Below are positions 26,538-37,077 of a stretch of 64,000 nt of DNA, piece after piece. The position numbers and the translations under genes were made by a program. The notes beneath the pieces are model-generated. The model was not told where the DNA came from. It did not search any database and worked only from the letters and a program-made list of their open reading frames with translations. The stretch is from contig NZ_RBVY01000004.1 in the NCBI RefSeq assembly GCF_004000215.1, forward strand, positions 394,351 to 458,350, written 5' to 3'. Each line of letters starts with the position of its first letter. Position 1 is the stretch's first letter. This DNA is from Nitratireductor alexandrii. GTDB taxonomy: Bacteria; Pseudomonadota; Alphaproteobacteria; Rhizobiales; Rhizobiaceae.

Positions 26538-28841
26538 ATGACCCACAAACAGGACAAGACCGAGCGCAGCGAGTTCGACGAGGCGGCGCTGTTCTTCCAT
26601 CGCTATCCCGCGCCCGGCAAACTCGAAATCCAGGCGACCAAACCGCTCGGCAATCAGCGCGACCTGGCGCTGGCCTACTCGCCGGGCGTGGCCGTTCCCT
26701 GCCTTGCCATCCACGACGACCCGGCGAGCGCGGCAGACTACACCGCGCGCGCCAATCTGGTCGGCGTCGTCTCCAACGGCACCGCCGTGCTCGGGCTCGG
26801 CAATATCGGCCCGCTCGCCTCCAAACCGGTGATGGAAGGCAAGGCGGTTCTGTTCAAAAAATTCGCCGGCATCGACGTGTTCGACATCGAGATCGACGCG
26901 CCCGGCATCGAACGCATGGTCGAGACCATCGCCGCGCTCGAACCCACGTTCGGCGGCATCAATCTCGAGGACATCAAGGCGCCGGAATGTTTCGAGGTCG
27001 AGGAACGGCTCAAGCAGCGCATGGCCATTCCCGTCTTTCACGACGACCAGCACGGCACCGCAATCATCGTCGCCGCGGCGGTGCTGAACGCACTCGAACT
27101 GGCCGAAAAGGACATTGCCGCCGTCAAGATCGTCACCTCGGGCGCAGGCGCGGCCGCGATCGCCTGCCTTAACCTGCTGGTCTCGCTCGGCGCCAGGCCC
27201 GAAAACATCTGGATCACCGACCGCCACGGCGTCGCCTACAAGGGCCGCACCGAGGAAATGGACCGCTGGAAGGAACCATATCTCAAGGAGACCGATGCAC
27301 GCGCGCTCGCCGACGTGATCGGCGGCGCCGACGTCTTTCTGGGCCTGTCGGCGGCCGGCGTGCTGAAACCCGAGTTGCTGGCGGAAATGGCCGAGCGCCC
27401 ACTGATCCTGGCGCTCGCCAATCCGGTGCCGGAGATCATGCCGGAGGTGGCGCGTAAAGCGCGTCCCGACGCCATGATCTGCACGGGGCGGTCGGATTTT
27501 CCCAACCAGGTCAACAACGTACTATGTTTTCCTTACATTTTTCGCGGGGCGCTCGATGTCGGCGCAACCGCCATCAACGAGGATATGAAGATGGCCGCGG
27601 TCCAGGCGATCGCGGCCCTGGCCCGTGAGGAACCGTCCGACGTCGCCGCCCGCGCCTATTCCGGCGAAACGCCGACCTTCGGCCCCGAATTCCTGATCCC
27701 CTCGCCGTTCGATCCGCGCCTGATCCTCAGGATCGCGCCCGCCGTCGCCAAGGCGGCCTGCGAGAGCGGGGTCGCCGGGCGACCGATTTCCGACATGGAT
27801 GCCTATATCGACCGGCTGAACCGGTTCGTGTTCCGCTCGGGCCTGGTCATGAAGCCGGTGTTTTCGGCCGCGCGCCGGGCCGCCGCCAAACGTGTCATCT
27901 ATGCCGACGGCGAGGACGAGCGCGTGTTGCGCGCCGCCCAGGTGGTGGTGGAGGAAGGCATCGCCCAGCCGATCCTGATCGGGCGCCCGCACGTGATCGA
28001 GGTCCGTCTGCGGCGCTACGGGCTGAGAATCCGGCCGGGCGCCGATTTCGACCTGGTCAATCCCGAGGACGATCCGCGCTACCGCGACTATGTCGATCTT
28101 CTGATCCGCGTCGCGGGCCGGCGTGGCGTCACCCAGGAGGCGGCGCGCACCATGGTGCGCACCAACAACACCGTGATCGCGGCGCTGGCGCTGATCCGCG
28201 GCGAAGCCGATGCGATGATCTGCGGCCTGGAAGGCCGTTTTGAGCGCCATCTGCGCAATGTCGGCCTGATCGTCGGCCACAAGCCGGGCGTGCGCGACCT
28301 GTCGGCGCTGTCGATGCTGATCATGCAACGCGGCGTCACCTTTTTCACCGACACCTATGTCAGCGTCGAGCCGAGCGCGGAGGAGATCGCCGAGATGACC
28401 GTGCTGGCGGCGGCCGAAATCCGCCGTTTTGGCATCGAGCCCAAGGCGGCCTTGCTGTCCTTGTCGAATTTCGGCTCGCGCGACACGGCCAGTACGCTAA
28501 AGATGCGCAAGGCGGCAGGCCTGATCGCCGAACTGGCGCCAGAGCTGGAAGCCGACGGCGAGATGCACGGCGATTCGGCGCTTTCGGAGATGCTGCGCCA
28601 GCGCGTCTATCCGCATTCCAGGCTGAAGGGCGAGGCCAATCTTTTGGTCTTTCCCGACCTCGACGCCGCCAACATCGCGCTGACCACGATCAAGCAGTTG
28701 ACCGACGCGCTGCACGTCGGCCCGATCCTGCTCGGCGCGGCGCGCCCGGCCCATATCCTGACGCCGTCGGTGACCTCACGCGGCGTGGTCAACATGACCG
28801 CGCTTTCTGTAGTCGAGGCCTCGCAGGCGACCGAAGCCTGA
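26538..28841 (+). CDS. maeB: NADP-dependent malic enzyme with phosphotransacetylase-like C-terminus
   Basis: 767 residues from ATG 26538; an in-frame GTG/ATG region to 26493 adds no family sequence. The N-terminal about 430 residues are malic enzyme ([37 protein letters not shown](P) fold [11 protein letters not shown]). The C-terminal about 330 residues resemble phosphate acetyltransferase ([19 protein letters not shown]) but in this family act as a regulatory domain sensitive to acetyl-CoA. The enzyme makes pyruvate, CO2 and NADPH from malate. Stands alone, 186 bases after the FAH gene. Confidence 0.95.
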   Translation: MTHKQDKTERSEFDEAALFFHRYPAPGKLEIQATKPLGNQRDLALAYSPGVAVPCLAIHDDPASAADYTARANLVGVVSNGTAVLGLGNIGPLASKPVMEGKAVLFKKFAGIDVFDIEIDAPGIERMVETIAALEPTFGGINLEDIKAPECFEVEERLKQRMAIPVFHDDQHGTAIIVAAAVLNALELAEKDIAAVKIVTSGAGAAAIACLNLLVSLGARPENIWITDRHGVAYKGRTEEMDRWKEPYLKETDARALADVIGGADVFLGLSAAGVLKPELLAEMAERPLILALANPVPEIMPEVARKARPDAMICTGRSDFPNQVNNVLCFPYIFRGALDVGATAINEDMKMAAVQAIAALAREEPSDVAARAYSGETPTFGPEFLIPSPFDPRLILRIAPAVAKAACESGVAGRPISDMDAYIDRLNRFVFRSGLVMKPVFSAARRAAAKRVIYADGEDERVLRAAQVVVEEGIAQPILIGRPHVIEVRLRRYGLRIRPGADFDLVNPEDDPRYRDYVDLLIRVAGRRGVTQEAARTMVRTNNTVIAALALIRGEADAMICGLEGRFERHLRNVGLIVGHKPGVRDLSALSMLIMQRGVTFFTDTYVSVEPSAEEIAEMTVLAAAEIRRFGIEPKAALLSLSNFGSRDTASTLKMRKAAGLIAELAPELEADGEMHGDSALSEMLRQRVYPHSRLKGEANLLVFPDLDAANIALTTIKQLTDALHVGPILLGAARPAHILTPSVTSRGVVNMTALSVVEASQATEA

Positions 28842-28869
28842 GGCCGTCGGCCATGAATATGCTAAAGAC

Positions 28870-28881
28870 CGGGTTAACCCG
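28870..28881. promoter_or_regulatory. 12-base palindrome upstream of the DUF2865 gene
   Basis: CGGGTTAACCCG, a perfect palindrome 45 bases before ATG 28927 and 28 bases after the maeB stop. It also contains a CtrA-type half site (GTTAACC). Possible operator. Confidence 0.3.
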
Positions 28882-28926
28882 TTGCGGCTAGGCTTGCGAG
28901 GTTCGCGACGGCGAGCCGGGACCGAC

Positions 28927-30150
28927 ATGGCAAAAACGCAACCATCGATGACGGGCAGTTGGCTTGGCGCGGCACGTCGCGCCGCGTTGCTTGTGGCGCT
29001 GGCGACCGGCGTGCTGACCTCCGGTCCGGCCGATGCCGCCTCGCGGCTGTGCCGCGATCTTGAAGCGCGCCTGGCCAGCCTCGGGCAGACGCGCAGCGTC
29101 GCCTCGCCTGCCACGCGGCGTTACGCAAAGGCGATCCGCGACCAGAGGGGCCAGATCGACAAGGCCGAGCGCCAGCAGCGTCGCGCCGGCTGCTCCGGCG
29201 GTTTTTTCCGCCGCGACGCCGGCAATGTGTGCCAGTCGCTCGACAACACGCTCAAGCGCATGCACAACAATCTCGCCGCGCTGGAACGCAAACATGCCGG
29301 CCTGTCTCGCGGCGGCGACAACAGGGGCGAACGGCGGCGGCTCATGGCCTCGATCGAAGCCAATGACTGCCGCAGCCGGGCCGTGGCGACGCGCGACGCG
29401 CGCCGGGACCAGCGCGGCCGCCCGCTGTTCGAAAAACTTTTCGGCGAACCGGCCGACGCCGATCGGGAAAGGCCCCGTCGCCGCCTTCCGCTCGACGACG
29501 GCAAGCGGGTGCGTGCCGTCATCAATCGCGACGGCCCGATCGACATCGCACCGAACGTTGCCGGTCAATTCCGCACCCTGTGCGTGCGCACATGCGACGG
29601 CTATTATTTTCCGGTGTCGTTTTCGACTCCGGCAAGCGCGCTCGACCGCGACGAGGCAGCCTGCAAGGCGATGTGTCCGGGTACCGACGTCGCACTCTAC
29701 CTGCATCGCGTCCCCGATCAGGAGACCGACCAGATGGTATCGCTGGCCGGCACGCCTTATAGCGAGCTGCCGGCCGCCTTCTTGTACCGGCGGCCCGACT
29801 ACGAGCGGCCGGCAAGCTGCGGCTGCAACCCGGCGCGCGGCTTTTCCATCATCGCCGGCGAAACGGAAGCCTCCGACGAAGACGCGCCCCCTGCCGCCGA
29901 ACCGGTCTTGCCGATCCCGCAGCGGCGGCCCGATCCGGCCGCCGATCCCGAAACGCTGGCCAACCAGGCGGGCAGCCTCGACGAGGAGATGATCAAGACG
30001 GTGCTGAGGCCGGCCGAACCGGCGCTCTCCTCGCCGCGCGAGGACGCCGACGACGACGACCGCAAGGTCAGGGTCGTCGGGCCAGTGTTTCTTCCCGACC
30101 CAGAAGCGGCAATAGATCTGACAGCTCCGGCCCGGACTCAAGCCCGGTAA
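28927..30150 (+). CDS. DUF2865 secreted protein
   Basis: 407 residues from ATG 28927. A signal peptide (about 1-38, ending ADAAS) precedes a helical, Arg-rich region with [13 protein letters not shown] and [19 protein letters not shown] cysteine-bearing core follows ([46 protein letters not shown]). The tail ends [19 protein letters not shown], which is diagnostic of DUF2865. The family is mostly restricted to Rhizobiales and has no known function; it is probably periplasmic and disulfide-bonded. The last 83 bases overlap the 3' end of gltX on the other strand, and both reading ends look genuine. Confidence 0.85.
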   Translation: MAKTQPSMTGSWLGAARRAALLVALATGVLTSGPADAASRLCRDLEARLASLGQTRSVASPATRRYAKAIRDQRGQIDKAERQQRRAGCSGGFFRRDAGNVCQSLDNTLKRMHNNLAALERKHAGLSRGGDNRGERRRLMASIEANDCRSRAVATRDARRDQRGRPLFEKLFGEPADADRERPRRRLPLDDGKRVRAVINRDGPIDIAPNVAGQFRTLCVRTCDGYYFPVSFSTPASALDRDEAACKAMCPGTDVALYLHRVPDQETDQMVSLAGTPYSELPAAFLYRRPDYERPASCGCNPARGFSIIAGETEASDEDAPPAAEPVLPIPQRRPDPAADPETLANQAGSLDEEMIKTVLRPAEPALSSPREDADDDDRKVRVVGPVFLPDPEAAIDLTAPARTQAR

Positions 30151-31441
30151 GGGCAAGCCGCAGCGGCCGGAACAGGGCCTTGCCCTTGCGCCCGGTCTTC
30201 TCCTTGACCGCACCCGTCCACGCCTTCCAGGTCTCGCCGTTCCAGGGCTCCTCGGGCAAGAGCCCGAACGCTTCGGCAAGAAAGGCCGCGTCGGCTTCGG
30301 CGAAAGGCACATCGGGGCGATAGTCCTTCGACACCACCTCCCACCAGCGCGCGGCGTCGCTGAGCCGGTCCAGATTGCCGCGCACCGCCAGCCAGAACGC
30401 CTCGGCCTGCTCGCCGCCGACGCCGAAGGCGACCAACCGGTCGCGCACGGCGGTAAACGGCATCGTCTGAAGCAGCGCCCGGTTGAGATGGACAAGGTCG
30501 GCGGGATCGAACTTGGCCGCCGAACGCGAGGCGGCGGCGGGGTCGAACTTTTCCGCCAGGTCGCCCATCGACGGCACCGGCTCGATGTTTTCCGACGTAC
30601 CGGTCAGAACCGCGAGCGAAGCGATCGCCATCGGCTCGATGCCGTCATCGCGCAGGCTGGCGATCGACAGCGCGCCGCTGCGTTTGGAAAGCCCCTCGCC
30701 GCTTGCCGCCGTCAGCAAATTGTGATGGCCGAAGGCGGGTGCGTCCGCGCCCAGCGCCTTGAACAGCGCGATCTGCACACCGGTATTGGTGACGTGATCG
30801 TCGCCGCGAATGACGTGGGTGATCCCCATCTCGATATCGTCGACCACCGACGGCAGCGTGTAGAGATAGGTGCCGTCGGCGCGTATCAGCACCGGATCGG
30901 ACAGCGAGGCCAGATCGACCGTTTCCTCGCCGCGCACGATGTCGGTCCACGAGATGTCGGTGCGCCGGGTCTCGGAGGGATCGCGCTGGTAGTTGGGCAG
31001 CAGGAAGCGCCAATGCGGCGTGCGGCCTTCTGCTTCGAGCGCGGCGCGCTCCTCCGCGCCCAGCGCCAGCGCCTCGCGGCCATAGATCGGCGGCAGCTTG
31101 CGCGACAGACGAATCTTGCGCTTGAGTTCCAACTCGTCGGGCGTTTCGTAGCACGGGTAGAGCAGACCCGCCGCCTTGAGCTTCTCGACGGCGGCCTGAT
31201 AGCGCTCGAAGCGTCGCGACTGGTATTCCACCTTGTCGGGAAAGATGCCCAGCCAGTGCAGGTCGTAGAGGATCTGGTCGGCGAATTCCTGTTTCGAGCG
31301 TGCCTGATCGGTATCGTCGAAGCGCTGCACGAACCGGCCGCCATTCTTGCGCGCGAACAACCAGTTGAACAGCGCCGTGCGCGCATTGCCGATATGGATA
31401 TTGCCGGTGGGCGACGGCGCGAAACGGACTGTGACTGTCAT
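30068..31441 (-). CDS. gltX: Glutamate--tRNA ligase
   Basis: 457 residues from ATG 31441, which overlaps the MFS stop by four bases (ATGA). Class I synthetase: [20 protein letters not shown] at the N-terminus carries the HIGH-like HIGN, and LSKRSGALS (about 245-253) is the KMSKS-like loop. The C-terminus [20 protein letters not shown] fits the family, so the stop at 30068 is right. It charges tRNA-Glu; a tRNA-Glu(TTC) gene is 26 kb away. Many alphaproteobacteria carry two GltX-like enzymes, so it may be GltX1 or GltX2. Confidence 0.94.
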   Translation of the reverse strand: MTVTVRFAPSPTGNIHIGNARTALFNWLFARKNGGRFVQRFDDTDQARSKQEFADQILYDLHWLGIFPDKVEYQSRRFERYQAAVEKLKAAGLLYPCYETPDELELKRKIRLSRKLPPIYGREALALGAEERAALEAEGRTPHWRFLLPNYQRDPSETRRTDISWTDIVRGEETVDLASLSDPVLIRADGTYLYTLPSVVDDIEMGITHVIRGDDHVTNTGVQIALFKALGADAPAFGHHNLLTAASGEGLSKRSGALSIASLRDDGIEPMAIASLAVLTGTSENIEPVPSMGDLAEKFDPAAASRSAAKFDPADLVHLNRALLQTMPFTAVRDRLVAFGVGGEQAEAFWLAVRGNLDRLSDAARWWEVVSKDYRPDVPFAEADAAFLAEAFGLLPEEPWNGETWKAWTGAVKEKTGRKGKALFRPLRLALTGLESGPELSDLLPLLGREETLARRP

Positions 31442-32682
31442 GCGCGCGGCGTAGCCGAAAGGTCCGCCGCTTTCAAGGCGCGCACCCGTACCCTTGCCGC
31501 AACATAGGCCATCAAAAATGATGTCACGAAGCAATAGAGGCCCATCGTGACGATCTGCGCGGGATAGGACACGCCCCGGTCGATCAGGAACCCGGTCAAT
31601 CCCGGCCCCATCGCGGTCGCAAACACCATGATAGCGACCGTCAACGCGCGGATCGAACCGAGATGTTTGAGCCCGTAGACCTCCGGCCACAAGGCGCCGA
31701 ACAGCGTGGAGGAAAAGCCGTAGGAAATGCCGAGCAGGCCCATGAAGGCAAACGCGCTCCACTGGCCCTCCAACAGGCCGAGCACGAGACAGGCGGCCCC
31801 CAGCGGCACCAAAAATCCCGGCAGGATGGCGACGGCGGAAAACCGGTCGATCAACTGCCCCGACACAAGCGCGAAGGTGACCGTCATCGTGGCCATGAAG
31901 ATGAAGGAGGTGGCGAAGGCCTCCAGCGACCAGCCGCGCAGCTCGACCAGATAAACCTGATGGAAAAAGATCGTCGTGCCGATGAAACCCGGCGCCATCA
32001 CCCCCATCAACAGCAGGTAAAACACCGGGTCGCGAACGACCTCGCCGCGCGTCCAATCAGGCGCATCGACCTTTCTGGCGACGGGATCGCTGGCGCGCGG
32101 CGCGCGCTCGACGGCAATCAGCGCACCGACCGCCGGCAGCGCCACGAGAACCAGCACCAGCGCCGCCACGACCCAAGAGCCGCGCCAGCCCACCAGCCCG
32201 GCGACCAGCACGAACAGCAGCGGAAACACCGCCTCGCCGACATTGTGGCCGAGCGTGATGACCGAGACCGCGCGCCCGCGCTGGGCCGAAAACCAGCGCG
32301 CCATGGCGGTGAAGGCGTTGTGGGTCATCATGCCCTGGCCGAACAGGCGCAGCATGTAGATCGACACGGCCAGCACGGCGATCTGGCTCGAAACCGCCAT
32401 CAGCAACGCCGCGGCGGCAAGCAGCGGCACGATGATCAGTGCCACCTTTTGCGCCGAGTACCGGTCGACGATCTGGCCGAGCCTGGGCAGCGTCAGCGCG
32501 CTGGCGAGCGTGGCGACCATGTAGAGCGTGCCGAACCCGCCATGGCTAAGCCCGTATTCGGCGCGGATCTGGCCGGCCGACAGCGAGATGAAGAAGGTCT
32601 GGCCGAAAGAGGAAAAGAAGGTCAGCAGAAATCCGCCGGCGAGCCAGCGGGCATTGTCCCGCAGGAAGACGAAGAACATCAT
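31438..32682 (-). CDS. Major facilitator superfamily (MFS) transporter
   Basis: 414 residues from ATG 32682 (the next codon is also ATG; TTG 32742 is in frame but has no ribosome site). About twelve membrane segments. The N-terminus [20 protein letters not shown] and the loop [15 protein letters not shown] (an MFS motif-A variant) are clear. Substrate not recognisable; the group resembles monocarboxylate/oxalate-type MFS carriers. The stop overlaps the gltX start, so the synthetase is probably translated by coupling from this gene. The 233 bases upstream hold no obvious gene. Confidence 0.82.
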   Translation of the reverse strand: MMFFVFLRDNARWLAGGFLLTFFSSFGQTFFISLSAGQIRAEYGLSHGGFGTLYMVATLASALTLPRLGQIVDRYSAQKVALIIVPLLAAAALLMAVSSQIAVLAVSIYMLRLFGQGMMTHNAFTAMARWFSAQRGRAVSVITLGHNVGEAVFPLLFVLVAGLVGWRGSWVVAALVLVLVALPAVGALIAVERAPRASDPVARKVDAPDWTRGEVVRDPVFYLLLMGVMAPGFIGTTIFFHQVYLVELRGWSLEAFATSFIFMATMTVTFALVSGQLIDRFSAVAILPGFLVPLGAACLVLGLLEGQWSAFAFMGLLGISYGFSSTLFGALWPEVYGLKHLGSIRALTVAIMVFATAMGPGLTGFLIDRGVSYPAQIVTMGLYCFVTSFLMAYVAARVRVRALKAADLSATPRA

Positions 32683-32915
32683 GGGCGACCGCACCGTGCC
32701 AAAACTCAGCGCAGGAAAGCGCAGAACCGCAACGCGAGACAAAGGCTATCTCTATAGGATCGCCGGCAGCGCTTTGATAGGTTTCAGGAGCACTGGTCCA
32801 ACGCAAAAGCGAACGCCGCTCGGCTGGCGACGGCAGGCCGTGCCCCTCAACGGCGGAGGATTTCAGACGAGACCTGGCGGAGGCGGGAACACAGCCACGT
32901 TTTAAAAATAGATGC

Positions 32916-34589
32916 TTACGACCGATCCCTGAATCGGTTGGTGATCGGATAGCGCCGGTCGCGGCCAAAGTTCTTGCGGGTGATCTTGACGCCCGGCGCG
33001 GCCTGGCGACGCTTGTACTCGGCAATGTAGAGCAGATGTTCGATCCGGTGCACCGTCTGGCGGTCGTGGCCGCGCGCGACGATGGCGTCGACGCCCATCT
33101 CGTTTTCCACCAGACATTCCAAAATATCGTCGAGCACCGGATAGGGCGGCAGCGAATCCTGGTCGGTCTGGTCGGGCTTCAATTCGGCCGACGGCGCCTT
33201 GTCGATGATGTTTTGCGGGATCACCGCGCCGGTGGGCCCGAGCGCGCCCGGCGGGGTGTGGGCATTGCGCCAGCGCGACAGGGCGTAGACCTGCATCTTG
33301 TAAAGGTCCTTGATCGGATTGAAGCCGCCATTCATGTCGCCGTAAAGCGTGGCGTAGCCGACCGACATTTCCGACTTGTTGCCGGTCGTGATCACCATCG
33401 AGCCGAACTTGTTGGAGATCGCCATCAAAATGGTGCCGCGCGTCCGACTCTGCAGGTTTTCCTCGGTGATACCGTCTTCCGTGCCCTCGAAGAGCTGCGT
33501 CAGGGCATGCGAAAAACCTTGGACGGGCTCGAAAATCGGCACCGTGTCGTAGCGGCAGCCGAGCGCGCGGGCGCAATCCTCAGCGTCCTTGAGCGAATCT
33601 GCGGTGGTGTAGGTGTAGGGCATCATCACCGCCCTCACCCGGTCCTCGCCGAGCGCATCGACGGCAAGCGCCGCGCAAATCGCCGAATCGATCCCGCCGG
33701 AAAGCCCCAGGACGACATTCTTGAAACCGTTCTTGTTGACGTAGTCGCGCAGGCCCAGCATGCAGGCGCGGTAGTCGGCCTCCTCGGCATCGGGGATCTG
33801 CGACACCGGCCCGCCGTCACAGCCCCAGCCGTCCGGCCCGCGTTTCCAGGTCGAGACCGAAACCGCTTCCTCGAACTGGCTCATCTGGAAAGCCAGCGAC
33901 TTGTCGGCGCCAATGGCGAAGGACGCGCCGTCGAAGACCAGTTCGTCCTGGCCGCCGAGCTGGTTGGCGTACAAAATCGGCAGGCCGCTTTCTATCACCT
34001 GTTTGATCACCACCTGCTGGCGCACGTCGATCTTGCCGCGATAATAGGGCGAGCCGTTGGGCACCAGCAGAAGCTCGGCTCCGCTTTCGGCGAGCGTCTC
34101 ACACACGCCGAGATCGCCCCAAATATCCTCGCAAACCGGCACGCCGATGCGCACGCCGCGAAAATCGACCGGACCCGGCATAGACGGACCCGGCTGGAAA
34201 ACCCGTTTTTCGTCAAATTCGCCGTAATTGGGCAGGTCGAGCTTGTAGCGCTCGGCAAGCAGCTTGCCGCCGTCGGCGACGATGACGGCATTGTGCAGGC
34301 CCGACGGGCGCGCGAGCGGCGTGCCGAGCACGATGCCCGGCCCGCCATCGGCGGTCTCGGCGGCGAGTTCGAGCGCGGCGCGCTCGCAGGCCGCCACGAA
34401 GGCCGGTTTTAGAACCAGATCCTCGGGCGGATAGCCGGCGATGAACAATTCGGTGAACAGCACCAGTTCGGCACCATGGCGCGCTGCGTCGGCGCGTGCT
34501 GCCCGCGCCTTGTCGAGATTGCCGGCGATGTCGCCGACGATCGGGTTGAGTTGCGCGATGGCGATACGAAGTGTCGAAGGCATGCTCAT
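32916..34589 (-). CDS. nadE: Glutamine-dependent NAD+ synthetase
   Basis: 557 residues from ATG 34589 (ATG 34583 is an alternative). Two domains: an N-terminal nitrilase-type glutaminase with Glu47, Lys116 and Cys153 (VCEDIWGD), and a C-terminal ATP-pyrophosphatase NAD synthetase with SGGIDS (297-302) and TTGNKSEMSVGY. It converts deamido-NAD to NAD, taking ammonia from glutamine through a tunnel. The length is typical of the bacterial two-domain form. It lies 52 bases after the Tag-like gene on the same strand. Confidence 0.95.
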   Translation of the reverse strand: MSMPSTLRIAIAQLNPIVGDIAGNLDKARAARADAARHGAELVLFTELFIAGYPPEDLVLKPAFVAACERAALELAAETADGGPGIVLGTPLARPSGLHNAVIVADGGKLLAERYKLDLPNYGEFDEKRVFQPGPSMPGPVDFRGVRIGVPVCEDIWGDLGVCETLAESGAELLLVPNGSPYYRGKIDVRQQVVIKQVIESGLPILYANQLGGQDELVFDGASFAIGADKSLAFQMSQFEEAVSVSTWKRGPDGWGCDGGPVSQIPDAEEADYRACMLGLRDYVNKNGFKNVVLGLSGGIDSAICAALAVDALGEDRVRAVMMPYTYTTADSLKDAEDCARALGCRYDTVPIFEPVQGFSHALTQLFEGTEDGITEENLQSRTRGTILMAISNKFGSMVITTGNKSEMSVGYATLYGDMNGGFNPIKDLYKMQVYALSRWRNAHTPPGALGPTGAVIPQNIIDKAPSAELKPDQTDQDSLPPYPVLDDILECLVENEMGVDAIVARGHDRQTVHRIEHLLYIAEYKRRQAAPGVKITRKNFGRDRRYPITNRFRDRS

Positions 34590-34641
34590 GCCACTGCCTG
34601 TAGCGCGGCCGCGCCGATGCGGCAATGGCCGCGCGCCCGGC

Positions 34642-35355
34642 CTATTCGCCCATATACTCGCGCAGCGCCTCAGCCGAATGGTTCTCGCCGATCGACATGG
34701 CCAGGATGCGCGACAGATGGACGTAAGGCAGGCCGGTTTCGGCCCGCCAGGCATTGAGTTGTGCCTGGATGGCGGCGAGGTCTTTTTTCGAGCTCGGGCT
34801 TTCGGCGATGTCGAGCCCGGCATCGCGCAATGCGGCCGCCATGTCGCGCGAGACGATAAAGCAGTCCCAGCCGAGCCAGCGCAGCAGATATTGTCCGGTA
34901 TTGCCGCCGAGCCGGCTGCCGTTCTTGGCCAGGAAAGCCATCAATCCGACCTGGTCATCGGCCGGCCAGTCGGCCAGGAAGCGGCCGAACCCGCCATGTT
35001 CGCGTGAAATCCTGTCGACGAAGGCGGCGTTGTCGCGCACCGATCTGATCTTTTGCGGGTTGCGAACGATGCGCGCGTCGCCGGCCAGGTCGTGCCAGAA
35101 CTCATCCGGCTGGAACAGAAGCCGTCGGGGATCGAAACCCAGAAACGCCTCCTCGAAACCGGGCCATTTCTGCTCGATCACACGCCACACGAAGCCGGCG
35201 CAAAACACCCGGTTGGCCATGGTCGAAAGCACGCGGTCGTCGGGGATAGCCGCCACGGCGGCATTCTCGGGCACCATCGGCAGCAACGTCGCCAGAACGG
35301 CTTCGCCGCCCTTGCGATCGGCCGCGCGATCGCGGATTTGGGCGATGGTCTTCAT
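34642..35355 (-). CDS. DNA-3-methyladenine glycosylase I (Tag)-like protein
   Basis: 237 residues from ATG 35355 with a strong site GGGAGGACCGT. The helical pattern VFCAGFVWRVIEQKWPGFEEAF, LAGDARIVRNPQKIRSVRDN and GNTGQYLLRWLGWDCFIVS matches the Tag/HhH-GPD family, including a helix-hairpin region around 125-145. The zinc-binding Cys/His set of E. coli Tag is not evident, so this is a divergent branch. Predicted to remove alkylated bases; activity unproven. Upstream of nadE, downstream of the hemerythrin gene. Confidence 0.72.
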   Translation of the reverse strand: MKTIAQIRDRAADRKGGEAVLATLLPMVPENAAVAAIPDDRVLSTMANRVFCAGFVWRVIEQKWPGFEEAFLGFDPRRLLFQPDEFWHDLAGDARIVRNPQKIRSVRDNAAFVDRISREHGGFGRFLADWPADDQVGLMAFLAKNGSRLGGNTGQYLLRWLGWDCFIVSRDMAAALRDAGLDIAESPSSKKDLAAIQAQLNAWRAETGLPYVHLSRILAMSIGENHSAEALREYMGE

Positions 35356-35481
35356 ACGGTCCTCCCGCGCATCGCGGCCATGTCAGGCCCAGTCCAATCC
35401 GCGACGCGAAAAGAAAATGCGGCACCAGGCCGGGACGCGCAAGCTCTCTGCGGGACGCAGCGCCACCGCTGCTGACAAGGC

Positions 35482-36069
35482 TCAGGCCACGCCGAGAGCC
35501 ACCTCGCCACGATCCAGGATCAGCGGAATGATCAAATCCTCCTCGTCGTCGAGATGCCGCGTCAGCATGGCAACGAGGCGCTGATTGGCGTCGGCATAGG
35601 CATCGGCGGCGAAACGCCTCCGGTCTTCGTTTTCGTGCAATGCGCGCAAAAACTCGTTCGCCGTCGCCGCGTTGCGTTCGAGGGCGTCGTGGATGGCGTG
35701 GTGGTCGCGGTCGAGAATCTCGAAGCCCCGCGCCAGCCGCCTTTCCGCCCGCGCGAAGACCGGAAAATAATGCTGGTCCTCGATGTTGTGGTGCCCGTCG
35801 AGATGGCCGAGGAAATAGTTGAGGCGCGGCGCGAACCATTGCGCGAAATCGGGAGCCGTGCGCCCGCCCTCGCGATAGTCGGCGATGCCCGTCGTCAACA
35901 GGCCGCCGAGTTCGCGGAACATCGCGTGACGCTGCAGCCAGAATTGCGCCATGCCGCCAATATTGCGGTGCGCGGCCCAGTCGGAGCGCGGATATTTCTC
36001 CACCAGAAAGCGCAGATCGTCTGGAAGCCCGGTTCGCTCCAGAAGATCGGATATCTGACGTTCATTCAT
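35482..36069 (-). CDS. Hemerythrin HHE-domain protein
   Basis: 195 residues from ATG 36069. A four-helix HHE cation-binding fold is indicated by His48 (LQRHAMF), His89/His93 with HNIEDQHYFP (94-103), DRDHHAIHD (121-129) and RHLDDEEDLIIP (171-182), which supply the His/Glu/Asp ligands of a di-iron site. Such proteins bind oxygen or nitric oxide, or sense iron. Between the Tag-like gene and a dioxygenase gene on the same strand; no operon evidence beyond close spacing. Confidence 0.85.
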   Translation of the reverse strand: MNERQISDLLERTGLPDDLRFLVEKYPRSDWAAHRNIGGMAQFWLQRHAMFRELGGLLTTGIADYREGGRTAPDFAQWFAPRLNYFLGHLDGHHNIEDQHYFPVFARAERRLARGFEILDRDHHAIHDALERNAATANEFLRALHENEDRRRFAADAYADANQRLVAMLTRHLDDEEDLIIPLILDRGEVALGVA

Positions 36070-36129
36070 CGCATCGTCCCGTCGGCCCGCCTGTTTCGCA
36101 CGCCACTACCACGCTTTTTTGCGGTCGTC

Positions 36130-36948
36130 CTACGGGGTCTCGAATGCCTGCGGCCCGAAAAGATAAGCGTCGAAGGCGAAAAAGCCGAACTGCCGCGAAG
36201 CGTGCACGCGCCTGCCCGCAGCCTCAGCCCCGGCGGCGCCGAGCGCGAAGAACAGCGGCATCAAATGCTCGTCGCTGGGATGGTTTTCGGCCGGATAGGG
36301 TGCCTCGGCCTTCCAGTCGAGCACCGCCTCGATGTCGCCGGCGCCGAGTTTTTCGGCAAACCAGCCGGTAAAAGCCTCCACCTTGTCGACCATAGCCTTG
36401 TCAACGGGCGCACCGCCGCGCATGACCGGAAAGATGGCGCGCAGATTATGGGTGATGTGGCCGGAACCGATCATCAGCACCCCTTCCCCGGCCAGCGGCG
36501 CCAGCGCCCGCCCGACAGCGTAATGCCAACGCGCATCACGATCCGGATCGACCGAAACCTGGACGACGGGAATGTCGGCCTGCGGATAGGCCAAAAAAAG
36601 CGGTGTCCAGGTGCCGTGATCGTAGCCGCGCTCGGGCACGCGGCCGGGCGCCAGGCCGGCCTTGTCCAACAGCGCGGCCACGCGCTGCGCGAGCTCCGGA
36701 CTGCCCGGCGCCGGATAGACCATTTGATAGAGTTCCGGCGCAAAGCCGCCGAAATCGTAGATCATGCCAGGGTTCGGGTCGGTCACCACCGAGACGCCGC
36801 CGGTCTCGAAATGGGCCGACACGATCACGATCGCCTTCGGGCGTCCGACAAGATTGGACAGACCCTTGAGAAAATCGCGCGCCGGCGTGTCGTCGGTCAC
36901 GATGTTGGGGCCGCCATGCGAGATGAAAAGGCTGGGATTTGCGCTCAT
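36130..36948 (-). CDS. Class III extradiol ring-cleavage dioxygenase (LigB/DODA) family
   Basis: 272 residues from ATG 36948. Metal ligands of the DODA-type fold are present: His11 (SHGGP), His46 (SAHFET), and the later set GYDHGTW (His111), GHITHN (His164, His167) and SDEHLMP (His228). This bacterial group (YgiD-like) is annotated as 4,5-DOPA dioxygenase extradiol, but its natural aromatic substrate is usually unknown. Separated from the hemerythrin gene by 60 bases. Confidence 0.88.
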   Translation of the reverse strand: MSANPSLFISHGGPNIVTDDTPARDFLKGLSNLVGRPKAIVIVSAHFETGGVSVVTDPNPGMIYDFGGFAPELYQMVYPAPGSPELAQRVAALLDKAGLAPGRVPERGYDHGTWTPLFLAYPQADIPVVQVSVDPDRDARWHYAVGRALAPLAGEGVLMIGSGHITHNLRAIFPVMRGGAPVDKAMVDKVEAFTGWFAEKLGAGDIEAVLDWKAEAPYPAENHPSDEHLMPLFFALGAAGAEAAGRRVHASRQFGFFAFDAYLFGPQAFETP

Positions 36949-37077
36949 GCCGACCGATATAGGGACGAACCCGCCGCCCACGCAATCCACCCGAGGGCGA
37001 CTAAGCGTTCACTATGACGAAACGGTCCAGAAAAAACCGTTCATCTGCATTTGCCGAAATCGGCCGGCTTATGCCGA

